Below the pieces are notes generated by a model, which saw only the letters and a list, made by a program, of their open reading frames with translations, was not told the DNA's origin and did not search any database. Source: Castellaniella denitrificans (lineage in GTDB: Bacteria; Pseudomonadota; Gammaproteobacteria; Burkholderiales; Burkholderiaceae_B). Taken from it: DNA of 64,000 bases. This document shows, piece by piece, positions 52,253 to 62,699 of this stretch. Every line of letters starts with the position of its first letter. Position 1 is the stretch's first letter. The DNA lies in contig NZ_JAPWHE010000011.1 of NCBI RefSeq assembly GCF_027214045.1, forward strand, positions 25,486-89,485, given 5' to 3'. Position numbers and translations under genes: made by a program.

Positions 52253-52576
52253 ATGAGCCACCCTGTCCAGTATTTGATCATCCATGGCAAGACCCTGGAG
52301 GGCCAGCGGTTTCGGCCCAGCGACTGGGCCGAGCGCCTGGCAGGGGTTCTGTCCCAGTTCCGCCCGGCGGGTTCCATCGCCAACCCCCTGTCCTACTCCC
52401 CTTACGCCATGCCGCGCACCCTCGACGGCCTGCCCTGCGTGATGATCGACCACCGCCTGCGCCAACTCGAGCCGCTGGCCTGGAAGTTCGCCTGCGATTT
52501 CGCCGACAGCAACCGCCTGCAGACCACGGACACGGCCAGGCGCGACGAGGACGCCACGCCTCCGCCGGCGGCCTGA
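52253..52576 (+). CDS. DUF3579 family protein
   Basis: 107-residue soluble protein of unknown function (SHPVQYLIIHGKTLEGQRFRPSDWAERL, VMIDHRLRQLEPLAWKFACDFADSN). I recall the family from betaproteobacteria, next to argF, so its position supports the call. No signal peptide, catalytic motif or cysteine pair is visible. ATG 52253 is chosen over an earlier in-frame ATG because the conserved part begins there. It may have a role in amino acid or nitrogen metabolism by context only. Confidence 0.78.
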   Translation: MSHPVQYLIIHGKTLEGQRFRPSDWAERLAGVLSQFRPAGSIANPLSYSPYAMPRTLDGLPCVMIDHRLRQLEPLAWKFACDFADSNRLQTTDTARRDEDATPPPAA

Positions 52577-52634
52577 AACAGCGGCGGCGCAGGGACAGGC
52601 CCGCGTCCGGACCCATCGAGGCCAGGATCGTCTC

Positions 52635-53285
52635 ATGACCCCCTCCGACCTGTTCGGCGATCTCGACCCCGGACGACGTACCCACCTGGGGCCGGAGGCC
52701 TGGGTGCTGCGCGGCTTCGCCCTCCCCCATGTGGAGACGCTCTTGGCGGCCCTGGCCGCCGTCGAGGCCGCCGCGCCCTTCCGCCACATGCGCACGCCGG
52801 GCGGCCTCACGATGTCGGCCGCCCTGAGCGGCTGCGGCGCGCTCGGCTGGACCAGCGGCCCGGGCGGCTACCGCTACAGCCCGATCGATCCCGAAAGCGG
52901 CCGGGCCTGGCCGCCCATGCCGGAGGCGTTCGACCGTCTGGCGCGCGAGGCCGCGTCGGCGGCGGGATTCTCCGGCTTCGCGCCGGACGCCTGCCTGATC
53001 AACCGTTACCTGCCGGGCTCCCGGATGTCCCTGCATCAGGACAGGAACGAGCGCGATTTCGGTGCGCCCATCGTCTCGGTCTCGCTGGGGATGAGCGCCG
53101 TCTTTCTGTTCGGCGGCCACGCGCGATCCGACCGGGCGGCCCGTGTGCCGCTGCATCATGGCGACGTCGCCGTCTGGGGAGGCGCGGACCGCCTGCGCTA
53201 CCATGGAATCCTGCCGCTCAGCGGGCCGCCTCACCCGCTGCTGGGCGGTCGGCGCATCAACCTCACCTTCCGCAAGGCGGGCTGA
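52635..53285 (+). CDS. alkB: AlkB-type DNA oxidative demethylase
   Basis: Fe(II)/2-oxoglutarate dioxygenase that removes 1-methyladenine and 3-methylcytosine lesions. 216 residues as in E. coli. Iron triad: His and Asp in LHQDRNERD (about 132-134) and His in RYHGILPL; the 2-oxoglutarate Arg pair lies in RRINLTFRKA. YLPGSRMSLHQDR and SVSLGMSAVFLFGG are characteristic. 139 bases upstream of ada on the same strand, so likely co-regulated. Confidence 0.95.
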   Translation: MTPSDLFGDLDPGRRTHLGPEAWVLRGFALPHVETLLAALAAVEAAAPFRHMRTPGGLTMSAALSGCGALGWTSGPGGYRYSPIDPESGRAWPPMPEAFDRLAREAASAAGFSGFAPDACLINRYLPGSRMSLHQDRNERDFGAPIVSVSLGMSAVFLFGGHARSDRAARVPLHHGDVAVWGGADRLRYHGILPLSGPPHPLLGGRRINLTFRKAG

Positions 53286-53424
53286 GCACGCGCCCCATGC
53301 GCGCCGGCGTCCGGTCTTCCAGGATGCGCCACGGGCCGTCGATCTTCCCACCGCAAGAAACGGAGTGTTCCAGGCGCGCATCCCGTCTAAGCTGACAGGT
53401 ATCGCGACACAAAAGGACGATGTC

Positions 53425-54363
53425 ATGAAAGCCTTTTCCCCTGCCACGGATGCGTCCGGCACCGGAACCGACACCGGCGACGCGACGCTGGCTCCGCACG
53501 TCAGGCCGGTCCGTGCCGCCATGAAAGCCCGCCACGCCGCCTTGGCGGCGCAGGCCTGCCGCACCATCGAATCATCCGCAGCGCCCCCCTCGCTGGAAAC
53601 GCTGGCCGCGCAGGCGCGCCTGAGTCCCTATCACTTCCACCGCGTTTTCAAGGCGGAAACGGGCCTCACCCCGAAAGCCTACGCCGCCGCATTCCGCGCG
53701 CGCCGCCTGCGCGAAGCGCTGGACGCGGCCTGCGGATCGGTCACGGACGCCCTCTACGAAGCCGGCTTCAATTCCAGCAGCCGCTACTACGAGACCGCCG
53801 GGCGGGTGCTGGGCATGCGCGCCCGGGACTACCGCGCCGGCGGCGTCGGCGCGGTGATCCGCTTCGCGGTCGGCCAATGTGCGCTGGGCGCCATCCTGGT
53901 CGCGCAAAGCCGGCTTGGCCTGTGCGCCATCCTGCTGGGCGACGATCCCGACCGGCTGGTGCGGGACCTGCAGGACCAGTTTCCCAGGGCCGAACTGATC
54001 GGTGGCGACGCCGGCTTCGAAGGGCTGGTCGCCCAGGTGGTGGGATTCGTCGAGGCGCCCGCCATCGGACTGGACCTGCCCCTGGACGTGCGCGGCACCG
54101 CCTTCCAGCAGCGGGTCTGGCAAGCGCTGCGCGACATCCCGCCGGGCACCACTGCCAGCTATGCGGAAATCGCCACCCGCATCGGCGCGCCCAAAGCCGC
54201 GCGTGCCGTGGCGCGGGCCTGCGGCGCCAACCCCCTGGCCGTCGCCATTCCCTGTCACCGCGTCGTGCGGCGCGACGGCGACGTATCGGGCTACCGTTGG
54301 GGCGTCGCGCGCAAACGCGAACTGCTGCGGCGAGAAGAGTCCCCCTGCATCGCCTCCGAATGA
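53425..54363 (+). CDS. ada: Ada-like AraC-domain / O6-methylguanine-DNA methyltransferase, lacking the N-terminal sensor domain
   Basis: 312 residues. An AraC-type helix-turn-helix domain (about 50-140; LETLAAQARLSPYHFHRVFKAETG) is joined to a C-terminal DNA alkyltransferase with the nucleophile Cys277 in IPCHRVVRRDG, so suicide repair of O6-methylguanine should work. The 90-residue Ada zinc domain with the four Cys that senses methyl phosphotriesters is absent: the 40 or so residues before the HTH have one Cys (AQACRTIE) and no zinc motif. Sequence upstream of ATG 53425 is not Ada-like in any plus frame. E. coli Ada has 354 residues. How it senses methylation is unclear. Confidence 0.93.
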   Translation: MKAFSPATDASGTGTDTGDATLAPHVRPVRAAMKARHAALAAQACRTIESSAAPPSLETLAAQARLSPYHFHRVFKAETGLTPKAYAAAFRARRLREALDAACGSVTDALYEAGFNSSSRYYETAGRVLGMRARDYRAGGVGAVIRFAVGQCALGAILVAQSRLGLCAILLGDDPDRLVRDLQDQFPRAELIGGDAGFEGLVAQVVGFVEAPAIGLDLPLDVRGTAFQQRVWQALRDIPPGTTASYAEIATRIGAPKAARAVARACGANPLAVAIPCHRVVRRDGDVSGYRWGVARKRELLRREESPCIASE

Positions 54364-54366
54364 ACC

Positions 54367-54388
54367 GGGGCTCCCCAAAGGGAGCCCC
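54367..54388. terminator. Hairpin between convergent ada and argG
   Basis: GGGGCTCCC (54367-54375) pairs with GGGAGCCCC (54380-54388) around CAAA. No clear T tract on either side, so termination is probable but not certain. Confidence 0.5.
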
Positions 54389-54421
54389 GTGCCCTGCCTG
54401 CGGATCGCGGACGCGGCCCGA

Positions 54422-56527
<2,106 letters not shown>

Positions 56528-56528
56528 C

Positions 56529-56534
56529 TAGAAT
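56529..56534 (+). promoter_or_regulatory. -10 element of tRNA-Ala promoter
   Basis: TAGAAT 11 bases before the mature tRNA 5' end; no good -35 is seen at 16-18 bases. The transcript would have a leader of about five bases. Confidence 0.5.
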
Positions 56535-56545
56535 GCACGTCTTTC

Positions 56546-56621
<76 letters not shown>

Positions 56622-56644
56622 AAGATTCATGCGGTTCGCCGCGC

Positions 56645-56673
56645 AAAAAGGCCACTTTTCAGGTGGCCTTTTT
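56645..56673 (+). terminator. Terminator after tRNA-Ala
   Basis: AAAAAGGCCAC (56645-56655) pairs with GTGGCCTTTTT (56663-56673), loop TTTTCAG. Also able to stop transcription coming from the minus-strand genes beyond. Confidence 0.85.
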
Positions 56674-56696
56674 GTCGTCCACAGCCCTCACACGAC

Positions 56697-56990
56697 TCAC
56701 CAGAAGCCGTCGCGCATCCCCCGCGCATGCCGGATGCCGCTACGGACCAGACGGCGGCCACCCATGTCCAGGAACCCCGGCAGAATGCCCCGCCTGCGGC
56801 GCTCGGCGATGAACCAATCGCGCGACAGGCCCATGTCCTCGAGCAGGTAGTCGTCCAGCTCGAACAGATGGCACAGATCCCCGCGGCGTCCCAACCGGCA
56901 TCGAACGCTGCGCAGAATGACGGAACACCCGTCAACCACGGCCCGCCTCCAGCAGGCCGGTCTCGTCGAAGCAAAACCATCACTCATCAT
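56697..56990 (-). CDS. DUF1127 domain protein
   Basis: 97 residues from ATG 56990. The segment LFELDDYLLEDMGLSRDWFIAERRRR (residues about 43-68) is a DUF1127 motif, a short helical unit found in many small proteobacterial proteins, several of which bind RNA or affect phosphate or arginine metabolism (known for some alphaproteobacterial members). Cys- and Arg-rich flanks are unusual. ATGATG at 56990 gives a 4-base ATGA overlap with the stop of the preceding small membrane gene; 56996 and 56987 are other ATGs. Last gene of the MFS-led chain. Confidence 0.7.
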   Translation of the reverse strand: MMSDGFASTRPACWRRAVVDGCSVILRSVRCRLGRRGDLCHLFELDDYLLEDMGLSRDWFIAERRRRGILPGFLDMGGRRLVRSGIRHARGMRDGFW

Positions 56991-57127
56991 CCACATCCAT
57001 AAGTCCGGTTGAACAAAACAAGCAGCAGGTCGATCTCCCGCCAGGCCAGGAATGTCCACCCCAGCGCCCAGGCCCCCGCCCCGGCCAGCAGAACGCGCCC
57101 GAGCGCTCCGCACCACGCCGCCCTCAT
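56987..57127 (-). CDS. 46-aa predicted membrane peptide
   Basis: MRAAWCGALGRVLLAGAGAW opens the peptide; one hydrophobic segment covers residues 9-29, followed by a short tail ending FNRTYGCG. Its ATG overlaps the MFS stop (ATGA, 57127-57124) and its stop overlaps the DUF1127 ATG (ATGA, 56990-56987). Two such joins on a very short frame argue it is translated. No family recognised; it may be an accessory subunit of the MFS transporter. Confidence 0.6.
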   Translation of the reverse strand: MRAAWCGALGRVLLAGAGAWALGWTFLAWREIDLLLVLFNRTYGCG

Positions 57128-58359
57128 GACCGCACCACGCGCAGGCCCGGCCCATCCGATGCCACCAGAGGCGAGTCGTCGATCAGCCAGTGCGCGGCGG
57201 CGGCAACGCACCCGATGGCGATCGAGCCGATCCAGAGCCATTCATAGGAATGCATGCGGTCATAGACCCACGCACCCAGCCACACGCCGAAAAAACCGCC
57301 GACCTGGTGGCCCAGGAACACAATGCCGAACAGGGTCGCGATGTAGCGCAAGCCGAACATCCGCAACACCAGTTCGTTGGTCATCGGGGCGGTGCCCAGC
57401 CACAGGAACCCCATGACCAGGGCAAAGGCATAGGCGCTCGCCGCCGTGGCCGGTATCGCCAGGAACAGCAGCATGGCCGCCACCCGGACCGCGTACAGCC
57501 CCGCCAGCAGGTGCTTGATGCGCCATCGTCCGGCCGATCGACCGCAGGCGTAGGTGCCAAAAATATTCGCCAGCGCGATCAAGGCCAGCGCCGTACCGGC
57601 CTGCGCCAGACTCAGCCCATGCTCCAGCAGGTAGGCGGGCAGATGGGTCGCGATGAAAGCCAACTGGAAGCCGCAGGCGAAGAACCCCAGGTTCAACAGC
57701 CAGAAACCCCGGCGACGCATCGCCTCCCGGATGGAGGCGCCGACCGGAAGGTCCGGCACCCCCCTCTGCGTTTCCCGGAGCCGGGCGCGCAGCGGCACGG
57801 CCAGCGGCAGGCTCGCCAGCACAAGCAGGCCGAGGACGATCGCCGCGTTTCGCCAGCCCGCCTCGGCGAGCAGACGCTGAACGAAAGGCACCAGGCAGAA
57901 CTGCCCCAGGCCGCCGATGGCGCCGGCGACGGCCAATGCCCAGTTGCGCAGCCGCGGCTCGAAAATACGGGACAGGGCGCCATAGACGGTGCCAAAGGCC
58001 GTGCCCGACAGGGCGATGCCGATCAACACGCCGTTGGCGGCCGTGAAACCGACAGGACCCCGGGCCTGCGCCATCAGATACAGGCCCAGGCCATACGCCA
58101 GGATCCCGAGGCACAGCACCTTGCCGGAGCCGTAGCGGTCGGCCATCAGGCCGGTCACGGGCTGAGCCAGGCCCCAGACGAGGTTCTGCAAAGCCAGGGC
58201 CAGCCCGAACGTTTCCAGCGACCAGCCGTGGCCGGACGTCACCGGCTGCATGAACAGGCCCTGCGTATGCCGGATTCCCAGCGACAGGCCCATGAGGATT
58301 CCGCCGGAAAGGACGATGGTCCAGCGGGCCGAGGGGGTCAAGGAAGCATCGGCGCTCAT
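57124..58359 (-). CDS. MFS transporter (uncharacterised)
   Basis: 411-residue major facilitator with about twelve helices. Motif A-like GLMADRYGSGKVL lies after helix 2. SGGILMGLSLGIRHTQGLFMQPV at the N-terminus resembles the monocarboxylate/oxalate-formate antiporter-like group. Start ATG 58359 chosen because the conserved N-terminus begins there. Followed by two tiny genes in overlapping arrangement. The adjacent LysE exporter (41 bases upstream in the same direction) suggests an efflux or uptake region for small organic solutes. Confidence 0.87.
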   Translation of the reverse strand: MSADASLTPSARWTIVLSGGILMGLSLGIRHTQGLFMQPVTSGHGWSLETFGLALALQNLVWGLAQPVTGLMADRYGSGKVLCLGILAYGLGLYLMAQARGPVGFTAANGVLIGIALSGTAFGTVYGALSRIFEPRLRNWALAVAGAIGGLGQFCLVPFVQRLLAEAGWRNAAIVLGLLVLASLPLAVPLRARLRETQRGVPDLPVGASIREAMRRRGFWLLNLGFFACGFQLAFIATHLPAYLLEHGLSLAQAGTALALIALANIFGTYACGRSAGRWRIKHLLAGLYAVRVAAMLLFLAIPATAASAYAFALVMGFLWLGTAPMTNELVLRMFGLRYIATLFGIVFLGHQVGGFFGVWLGAWVYDRMHSYEWLWIGSIAIGCVAAAAHWLIDDSPLVASDGPGLRVVRS

Positions 58360-58400
58360 CGTGCGGCTCCATGGGTTCGGGTCGGGCGTCCGCAAGCGCA

Positions 58401-59015
58401 TCAGCCCTGGTTCAGCATCGGATACAGGGAGGCGAGCAGCAGGACGGCCATCGCCCGGTTGAATCCGCGCTGGCGCGATGGATGATCGAGCCAGCGGCGG
58501 ATCAGGCTGCCACAGCCGGCCCAGAGGCTGACGCATGGCAGGTTGATGACGGCGAAAAGTGCGGAAATGACCAACACGCTTGCCAGATACCCCGGCGGCG
58601 GCATGTAGGTGCCAACGGCGGCGACGGCCATGGTCCAGGCCTTCGGGTTGACCCACTGGAAGGCGGCCGCGCCGAGAAAGCCGAGCGGTTCGCCGGCGAC
58701 GCGGCGGCCATCCACACGCGCGACGGACGACGATCCCGCGACCCTCCAGGCGAGATAGACCAGATAGGCCGCCCCCAAGTATCGCAACCAGCCCTGCAGG
58801 CCGGGCAAGGCTTTGAACAGGGCGCCGAATCCCAGGCCGATAGACAGCACCATCAGGAAGAAACCGCCCGTCACGCCCAGCATGTGCGGCAGCGTCCTGC
58901 GGAATCCGAAGGCCGCGCCAGACGCCAGCAGCATGGTGTTGTTCGGTCCGGGCGTGATGGATGAGATCAGCGCGAACAGCGAGAAGGCGAGCAGCAGGTC
59001 GGTGGCAGGCATCAT
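58401..59015 (-). CDS. LysE/RhtB-family amino acid exporter
   Basis: 204-residue membrane protein with about six helices. The N-terminal motif SSITPGPNNTMLLASGAAFG is the family signature (PGP), and AAFQWVNPKAWTMAVAAVG is the second conserved block. Divergent from a MocR-type regulator with 204 bases between and a palindrome at 59077-59095, the usual plan for a regulated exporter. Start ATG 59015 (59012 also possible). Substrate unknown; an amino acid is expected from the family. Confidence 0.9.
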   Translation of the reverse strand: MMPATDLLLAFSLFALISSITPGPNNTMLLASGAAFGFRRTLPHMLGVTGGFFLMVLSIGLGFGALFKALPGLQGWLRYLGAAYLVYLAWRVAGSSSVARVDGRRVAGEPLGFLGAAAFQWVNPKAWTMAVAAVGTYMPPPGYLASVLVISALFAVINLPCVSLWAGCGSLIRRWLDHPSRQRGFNRAMAVLLLASLYPMLNQG

Positions 59016-59076
59016 GTTCCGTTCTTGTGGGCGATCGGCCCCCATGGACCGACGGAACCATCTTCACGGATCGCGC

Positions 59077-59120
59077 CTGTGTATTGAATACACAGTCATA
59101 ATGGTTTTTTTCGATACACA
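59077..59120. promoter_or_regulatory. Palindrome and extra half-site between LysE exporter and MocR regulator
   Basis: CTGTGTATT-g-AATACACAG is a perfect 19-base palindrome (59077-59095). A further ATACACA half-site lies at 59114-59120 in the same orientation as the right arm. Likely operator for the divergent MocR/GntR protein that starts at 59220. Confidence 0.6.
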
Positions 59121-59219
59121 ATGGACAAAACACCCTCTGAATTGCTGAAAATTCCTGGATCTGTATCTTCTTCCAGAGCCCGAACACCCCTACAGTGACG
59201 GACGGTCCTTCGGGATCCC

Positions 59220-60662
59220 ATGGCACGGACCACACGATCGATGAGCCGCTATCTGAATCTCGCCGATACCCTCGGCAGCCGTATCGAACAAGGCCTGTAC
59301 GCGGCCGGCAGCCGCCTGCCCTCCGTGAGAGCCCTGAGCACCGAGCACGGCGTCAGCCTGACGACCGTCCAGCAGGCCTACCGCTGGCTTGAAATGTCCG
59401 GCCTGGCGGAGGCGCGGCCCCGTTCCGGCTGGTACGTGCCGATGGCCCGCCCGAAGTCCGGGCTGCCCAGCATGGGCAAACCCACGCTGCGGCCGATCGA
59501 CGTGTCGGATTGGGGGCAGGTCCAGGACCTGCTGGAGCTTGAACGCGAAGGGAAAACGATTCAGCTGGGCCGGGGCATGCCGGATGTCGAGAGTCCCAGC
59601 CTGCGCCCTCTGCAGGCGGCGCTCTCCCGGGAGGGACGGCACGCCGGGATCGCCAGCCTGCACTACAACGACATGCAGGGGGTTCCCGCCCTGCGCGAGC
59701 AACTGTCCCGGCTGGCCGTGGACGCGGGCTACCAGGCCGGGCCAGACGCGCTGATCGTCACGACCGGTTGCCAGGAAGCGCTGTCGTGCGCAATACGGAC
59801 CCTGTGCGGGTCTGGCGACATCGTGGCCATCGCCTCCCCCAGCTATCACGGCACGATGCAGATCCTGAAGGAAACGGGCGTGCAGGCATTCGAGATTCCC
59901 TCGGACCCCGTCCAGGGGATCAGCCTGGAAGCCCTCGAACTCGCGCTGGAACGCTGGCCCGTCAAGGCCATCCTGGTGATTCCCAATGCCAGCAATCCGC
60001 TCGGCTACACCATGCCCGACCATCGCAAGCTGGGCCTGCTCCGGCTGGCGCAACGCTTCGACGTTCCCATCATCGAGGACGACATCTACGGCGACCTGGT
60101 CTACGGCTGGCCCCGTCCCCACGCCCTGAAGGCGCTCGACGAGGACGGCCGGGTCCTGTTGTGCAGCTCGTTTTCCAAGACCCTGGCGCCCGGGCTGCGG
60201 GTGGGCTGGATCGCACCGGGGCGGTATTTCGACCAGGTGCTGCGCATGAAATACACCAGTTCGGGCCCGACAGCTCCCTTGCCACAGATCGCCGTCGCCG
60301 AGTTCCTTCGAAAGGGGCACTATCCGGCGCACCTGCGCCGGATGCGACGCCAGTACCAGCGCCAGCGCGACGTCATGACCGAATGGGTACGGCGCCACTT
60401 CCCCGAAGGGACCCGCATCAGTCATCCACAAGGCGGGTTCACCCTGTGGATCGAGTTGCCGGAATCATTCGACACACACGCCCTCGACCCCATGCTGCGT
60501 GAGCATGGCATCGTCATCGCGCACGGCAACATCTTCTCCGCGGCCGGGAAATACCGGAACTGCATGCGCTTGAGCCATGCCTCGGTTTTCACGCCCCGCA
60601 CCGAATGGGCGGTCCGCAAGATCGGCGCGGTCATCGGCGAAATGCTCGACCCCCGCCACTGA
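59220..60662 (+). CDS. MocR/PdxR-type regulator: GntR helix-turn-helix fused to aminotransferase-like domain
   Basis: 480 residues. Residues about 8-75 form a GntR winged helix (GSRIEQGLYAAGSRLPSVRALS, TTVQQAYRWLEMSGL), followed by a fold-type I aminotransferase-like domain with the PLP-binding Lys320 in SSFSKTLAPGLRVGW and the Asp of IIEDDIYGDL. Such proteins sense PLP or an amino acid rather than catalyse. It is divergent from the LysE exporter, which it probably controls. ATG 59241 (MSRYLNLADTL) is an alternative start. It lies 15 bases before the hydrolase gene. Confidence 0.93.
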   Translation: MARTTRSMSRYLNLADTLGSRIEQGLYAAGSRLPSVRALSTEHGVSLTTVQQAYRWLEMSGLAEARPRSGWYVPMARPKSGLPSMGKPTLRPIDVSDWGQVQDLLELEREGKTIQLGRGMPDVESPSLRPLQAALSREGRHAGIASLHYNDMQGVPALREQLSRLAVDAGYQAGPDALIVTTGCQEALSCAIRTLCGSGDIVAIASPSYHGTMQILKETGVQAFEIPSDPVQGISLEALELALERWPVKAILVIPNASNPLGYTMPDHRKLGLLRLAQRFDVPIIEDDIYGDLVYGWPRPHALKALDEDGRVLLCSSFSKTLAPGLRVGWIAPGRYFDQVLRMKYTSSGPTAPLPQIAVAEFLRKGHYPAHLRRMRRQYQRQRDVMTEWVRRHFPEGTRISHPQGGFTLWIELPESFDTHALDPMLREHGIVIAHGNIFSAAGKYRNCMRLSHASVFTPRTEWAVRKIGAVIGEMLDPRH

Positions 60663-60677
60663 ACACCAGGACACGCC

Positions 60678-61616
60678 ATGCCGGAATCCATCGAAATCCC
60701 CGCAGCCGACGGCTATCCACTGGGAGGCCGCCAATGGCGCCATACCAGGACGGTAGGCCACCCGCCTCCGGTGGCCATCATCAATCCCGCGACCTCGGTG
60801 CGCTGCCGGTACTATGCGAGATTCGCCGAATACCTGCACACGCAGGGCTGGGACGTCGTGACCTATGACTACCGCGGCATCGGCGAATCGCGCCGGGGCC
60901 CCTTGCGCCGATTCAAAGCCGACTGGGTCGACTGGGGCTTGAACGATTTCGAAGGGGTGCTGCGCTACACCGCCCTGGACTTCCCGGACCAGGCCATCGA
61001 CGTGATCGGGCATTCCATCGGCGGCTTCGTCATCGGCCTGGCGCCCTCGGCGCACCGCGTGCGCCGGATCTTCACCATGGGCGCCCAGTTCGCATACTGG
61101 CGGGACTACCAGGCTGAAAAACGGCGGGGCATGTTCCTGAAATGGCACATCCTGATGCCTGTCCTGGCGACACTGCTGGGCCATGTCCCCGCCAAACGGC
61201 TGGGCTGGATGGAAGACACGCCGAAAGGCGTGGCGCTGGACTGGGCGCGCATGGGTCCACGCTTCGAGGACTCCGTCCGCCGGGGTGCCCTGACGACGGA
61301 CGGCCTGCCGCAAGCGGCCGAGCTGGCCCGCAATTTCAGGACGATCGGCGCGCCGATCCTCGCATTGGGGGCCGAAGACGATCCCTACGGCACCGAAGCG
61401 GCGCTGGATCGTCTGTTGCGGTATTACAGCGCCAGCCGGCGCAGCCACTTGCGTATCGCCCCGCGGGATGTCGGCCTGGACGCGATCGGCCACTTCGCGT
61501 TCTTCCACGAGCGCTTCCGCGACATTCTGTGGCCCTACGCCCTTGAATGGCTGCGCAACGCGACGCTCCCGGCGGAATCCCCCGGGCGACTGAAAATCAT
61601 GCCGTCCGGGGATTGA
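60678..61616 (+). CDS. Alpha/beta hydrolase
   Basis: 312-residue hydrolase. Nucleophile Ser113 in VIGHSIGGFVIG; likely acid in ALGAEDDPYG (about 239) and His272 in DAIGHFAFFHERF. TYDYRGIGES precedes the nucleophile, as in esterases of the serine aminopeptidase-like and YheT-like groups. No signal peptide, so cytoplasmic. It sits 15 bases after the MocR gene and 74 before an SDR. Substrate not predictable. Confidence 0.85.
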   Translation: MPESIEIPAADGYPLGGRQWRHTRTVGHPPPVAIINPATSVRCRYYARFAEYLHTQGWDVVTYDYRGIGESRRGPLRRFKADWVDWGLNDFEGVLRYTALDFPDQAIDVIGHSIGGFVIGLAPSAHRVRRIFTMGAQFAYWRDYQAEKRRGMFLKWHILMPVLATLLGHVPAKRLGWMEDTPKGVALDWARMGPRFEDSVRRGALTTDGLPQAAELARNFRTIGAPILALGAEDDPYGTEAALDRLLRYYSASRRSHLRIAPRDVGLDAIGHFAFFHERFRDILWPYALEWLRNATLPAESPGRLKIMPSGD

Positions 61617-61690
61617 ACGCCTTTCCACATGCGCCATCGGAACGCCTCATCCGGCTGTTCCTCGCACGCCTTCCACAGGGGTCACAGACC

Positions 61691-62458
61691 ATGAACAATC
61701 GCCACACGGACGGCGCCGAGCCGAACACCCTCCTCATCACCGGGGCGAGCCGCGGCATCGGCGCGGCGACGGCGCTGGCCGCCGCGCGCCTGGGCCACGA
61801 CATCGTCCTGAACTACGCCCGCGACGAACGGGCGGCCCGTTCCGTCGCGGAATCCATACGCGCCATCGGGCGCAGGGCCGCCATCGTCCAGGGCGACGTC
61901 GGTCGAGGCGAAGACATCCGCCGCATGTTCGAAACGATCGAGACTGAAATCGGGCCGCTGCGCGGCCTGATCAACAACGCGGGCATCACCGGCCCGATCG
62001 GATCGTTCAGGGACACGACCGAGGAGACCATCGAGCAGGTCTTCCGGGTCAACGTGCTGGGCGCCATGCAATGCGCGCGGGAGACGCTGGCCAACTTCAG
62101 GCGCCATGGCACGCGCGGCGTGATCGTCAACATCTCTTCGATCGCGGCCCGCACCGGCAGTCCCGGCGAATACGTGCACTACGCCGCCAGCAAGGCCGCG
62201 CTTGAGGCCTTTACCCTGGGGCTGGCCAAAGAAGTGGCCGCCGAAGGCATCCGGGTCTGCGGACTGGCCCCGGGCAGCACGCTGACGGACATCCACGCGG
62301 CCGCCGGCGAACCCGACAGGCCCGCGCGCGTCGCCCCCCGGATTCCCATGGGGCGCCTGGCGGAGCCGGCCGAGATCGCCGAGGCCATCGTCTGGCTGGC
62401 CTCGCCCGCGGCTTCCTACGTGACCGGCACGACACTGGCCTGCGCCGGGGGACTCTAG
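61691..62458 (+). CDS. Short-chain dehydrogenase/reductase (FabG-like)
   Basis: 255-residue classical SDR. NADP-type ITGASRGIGAATAL (about 17-30), NNAGITGPIG, catalytic Ser in VNISSIAARTG, and YxxxK in VHYAASKAALEAF. It resembles sugar/oxoacyl reductase SDRs (YgfF/FabG group). ATG 61691 chosen since the frame upstream overlaps the hydrolase gene. Probably of the same transcription unit as the hydrolase; the reaction is unknown. Confidence 0.87.
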   Translation: MNNRHTDGAEPNTLLITGASRGIGAATALAAARLGHDIVLNYARDERAARSVAESIRAIGRRAAIVQGDVGRGEDIRRMFETIETEIGPLRGLINNAGITGPIGSFRDTTEETIEQVFRVNVLGAMQCARETLANFRRHGTRGVIVNISSIAARTGSPGEYVHYAASKAALEAFTLGLAKEVAAEGIRVCGLAPGSTLTDIHAAAGEPDRPARVAPRIPMGRLAEPAEIAEAIVWLASPAASYVTGTTLACAGGL

Positions 62459-62699
62459 ACTCGCGCCGGCCGCACCTCGCCTCATGGGCGGAAGACATGC
62501 GCTTTCCCCTGTGGCGCCAAAGACGCAAGATGCTCCGCTCCCCCGCTCAAAAGATTGACCCAGGTTAAAAGCCTTTCATTCTTCCTGGTCATCCTGTTCC
62601 GGTCCGGCTTTTTCCCTCCGGCTCAACTTTACAATTGCTAAACAATTGAGCCATCGCCCGCGCCCCATCCTGGAACGCGAAATCGACCGGAACGCCCAC
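62459..62699 (+). promoter_or_regulatory. Upstream region of the chemoreceptor gene
   Basis: 241 bases, no gene. AT-rich at 62570-62650. An inverted repeat GGCTCAA (62620-62626) / TTGAGCC (62646-62652) encloses two direct ACAATTG copies (62631-62637, 62642-62648), a possible operator. No sigma-28 (flagellar) promoter was recognised with confidence. Confidence 0.35.
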
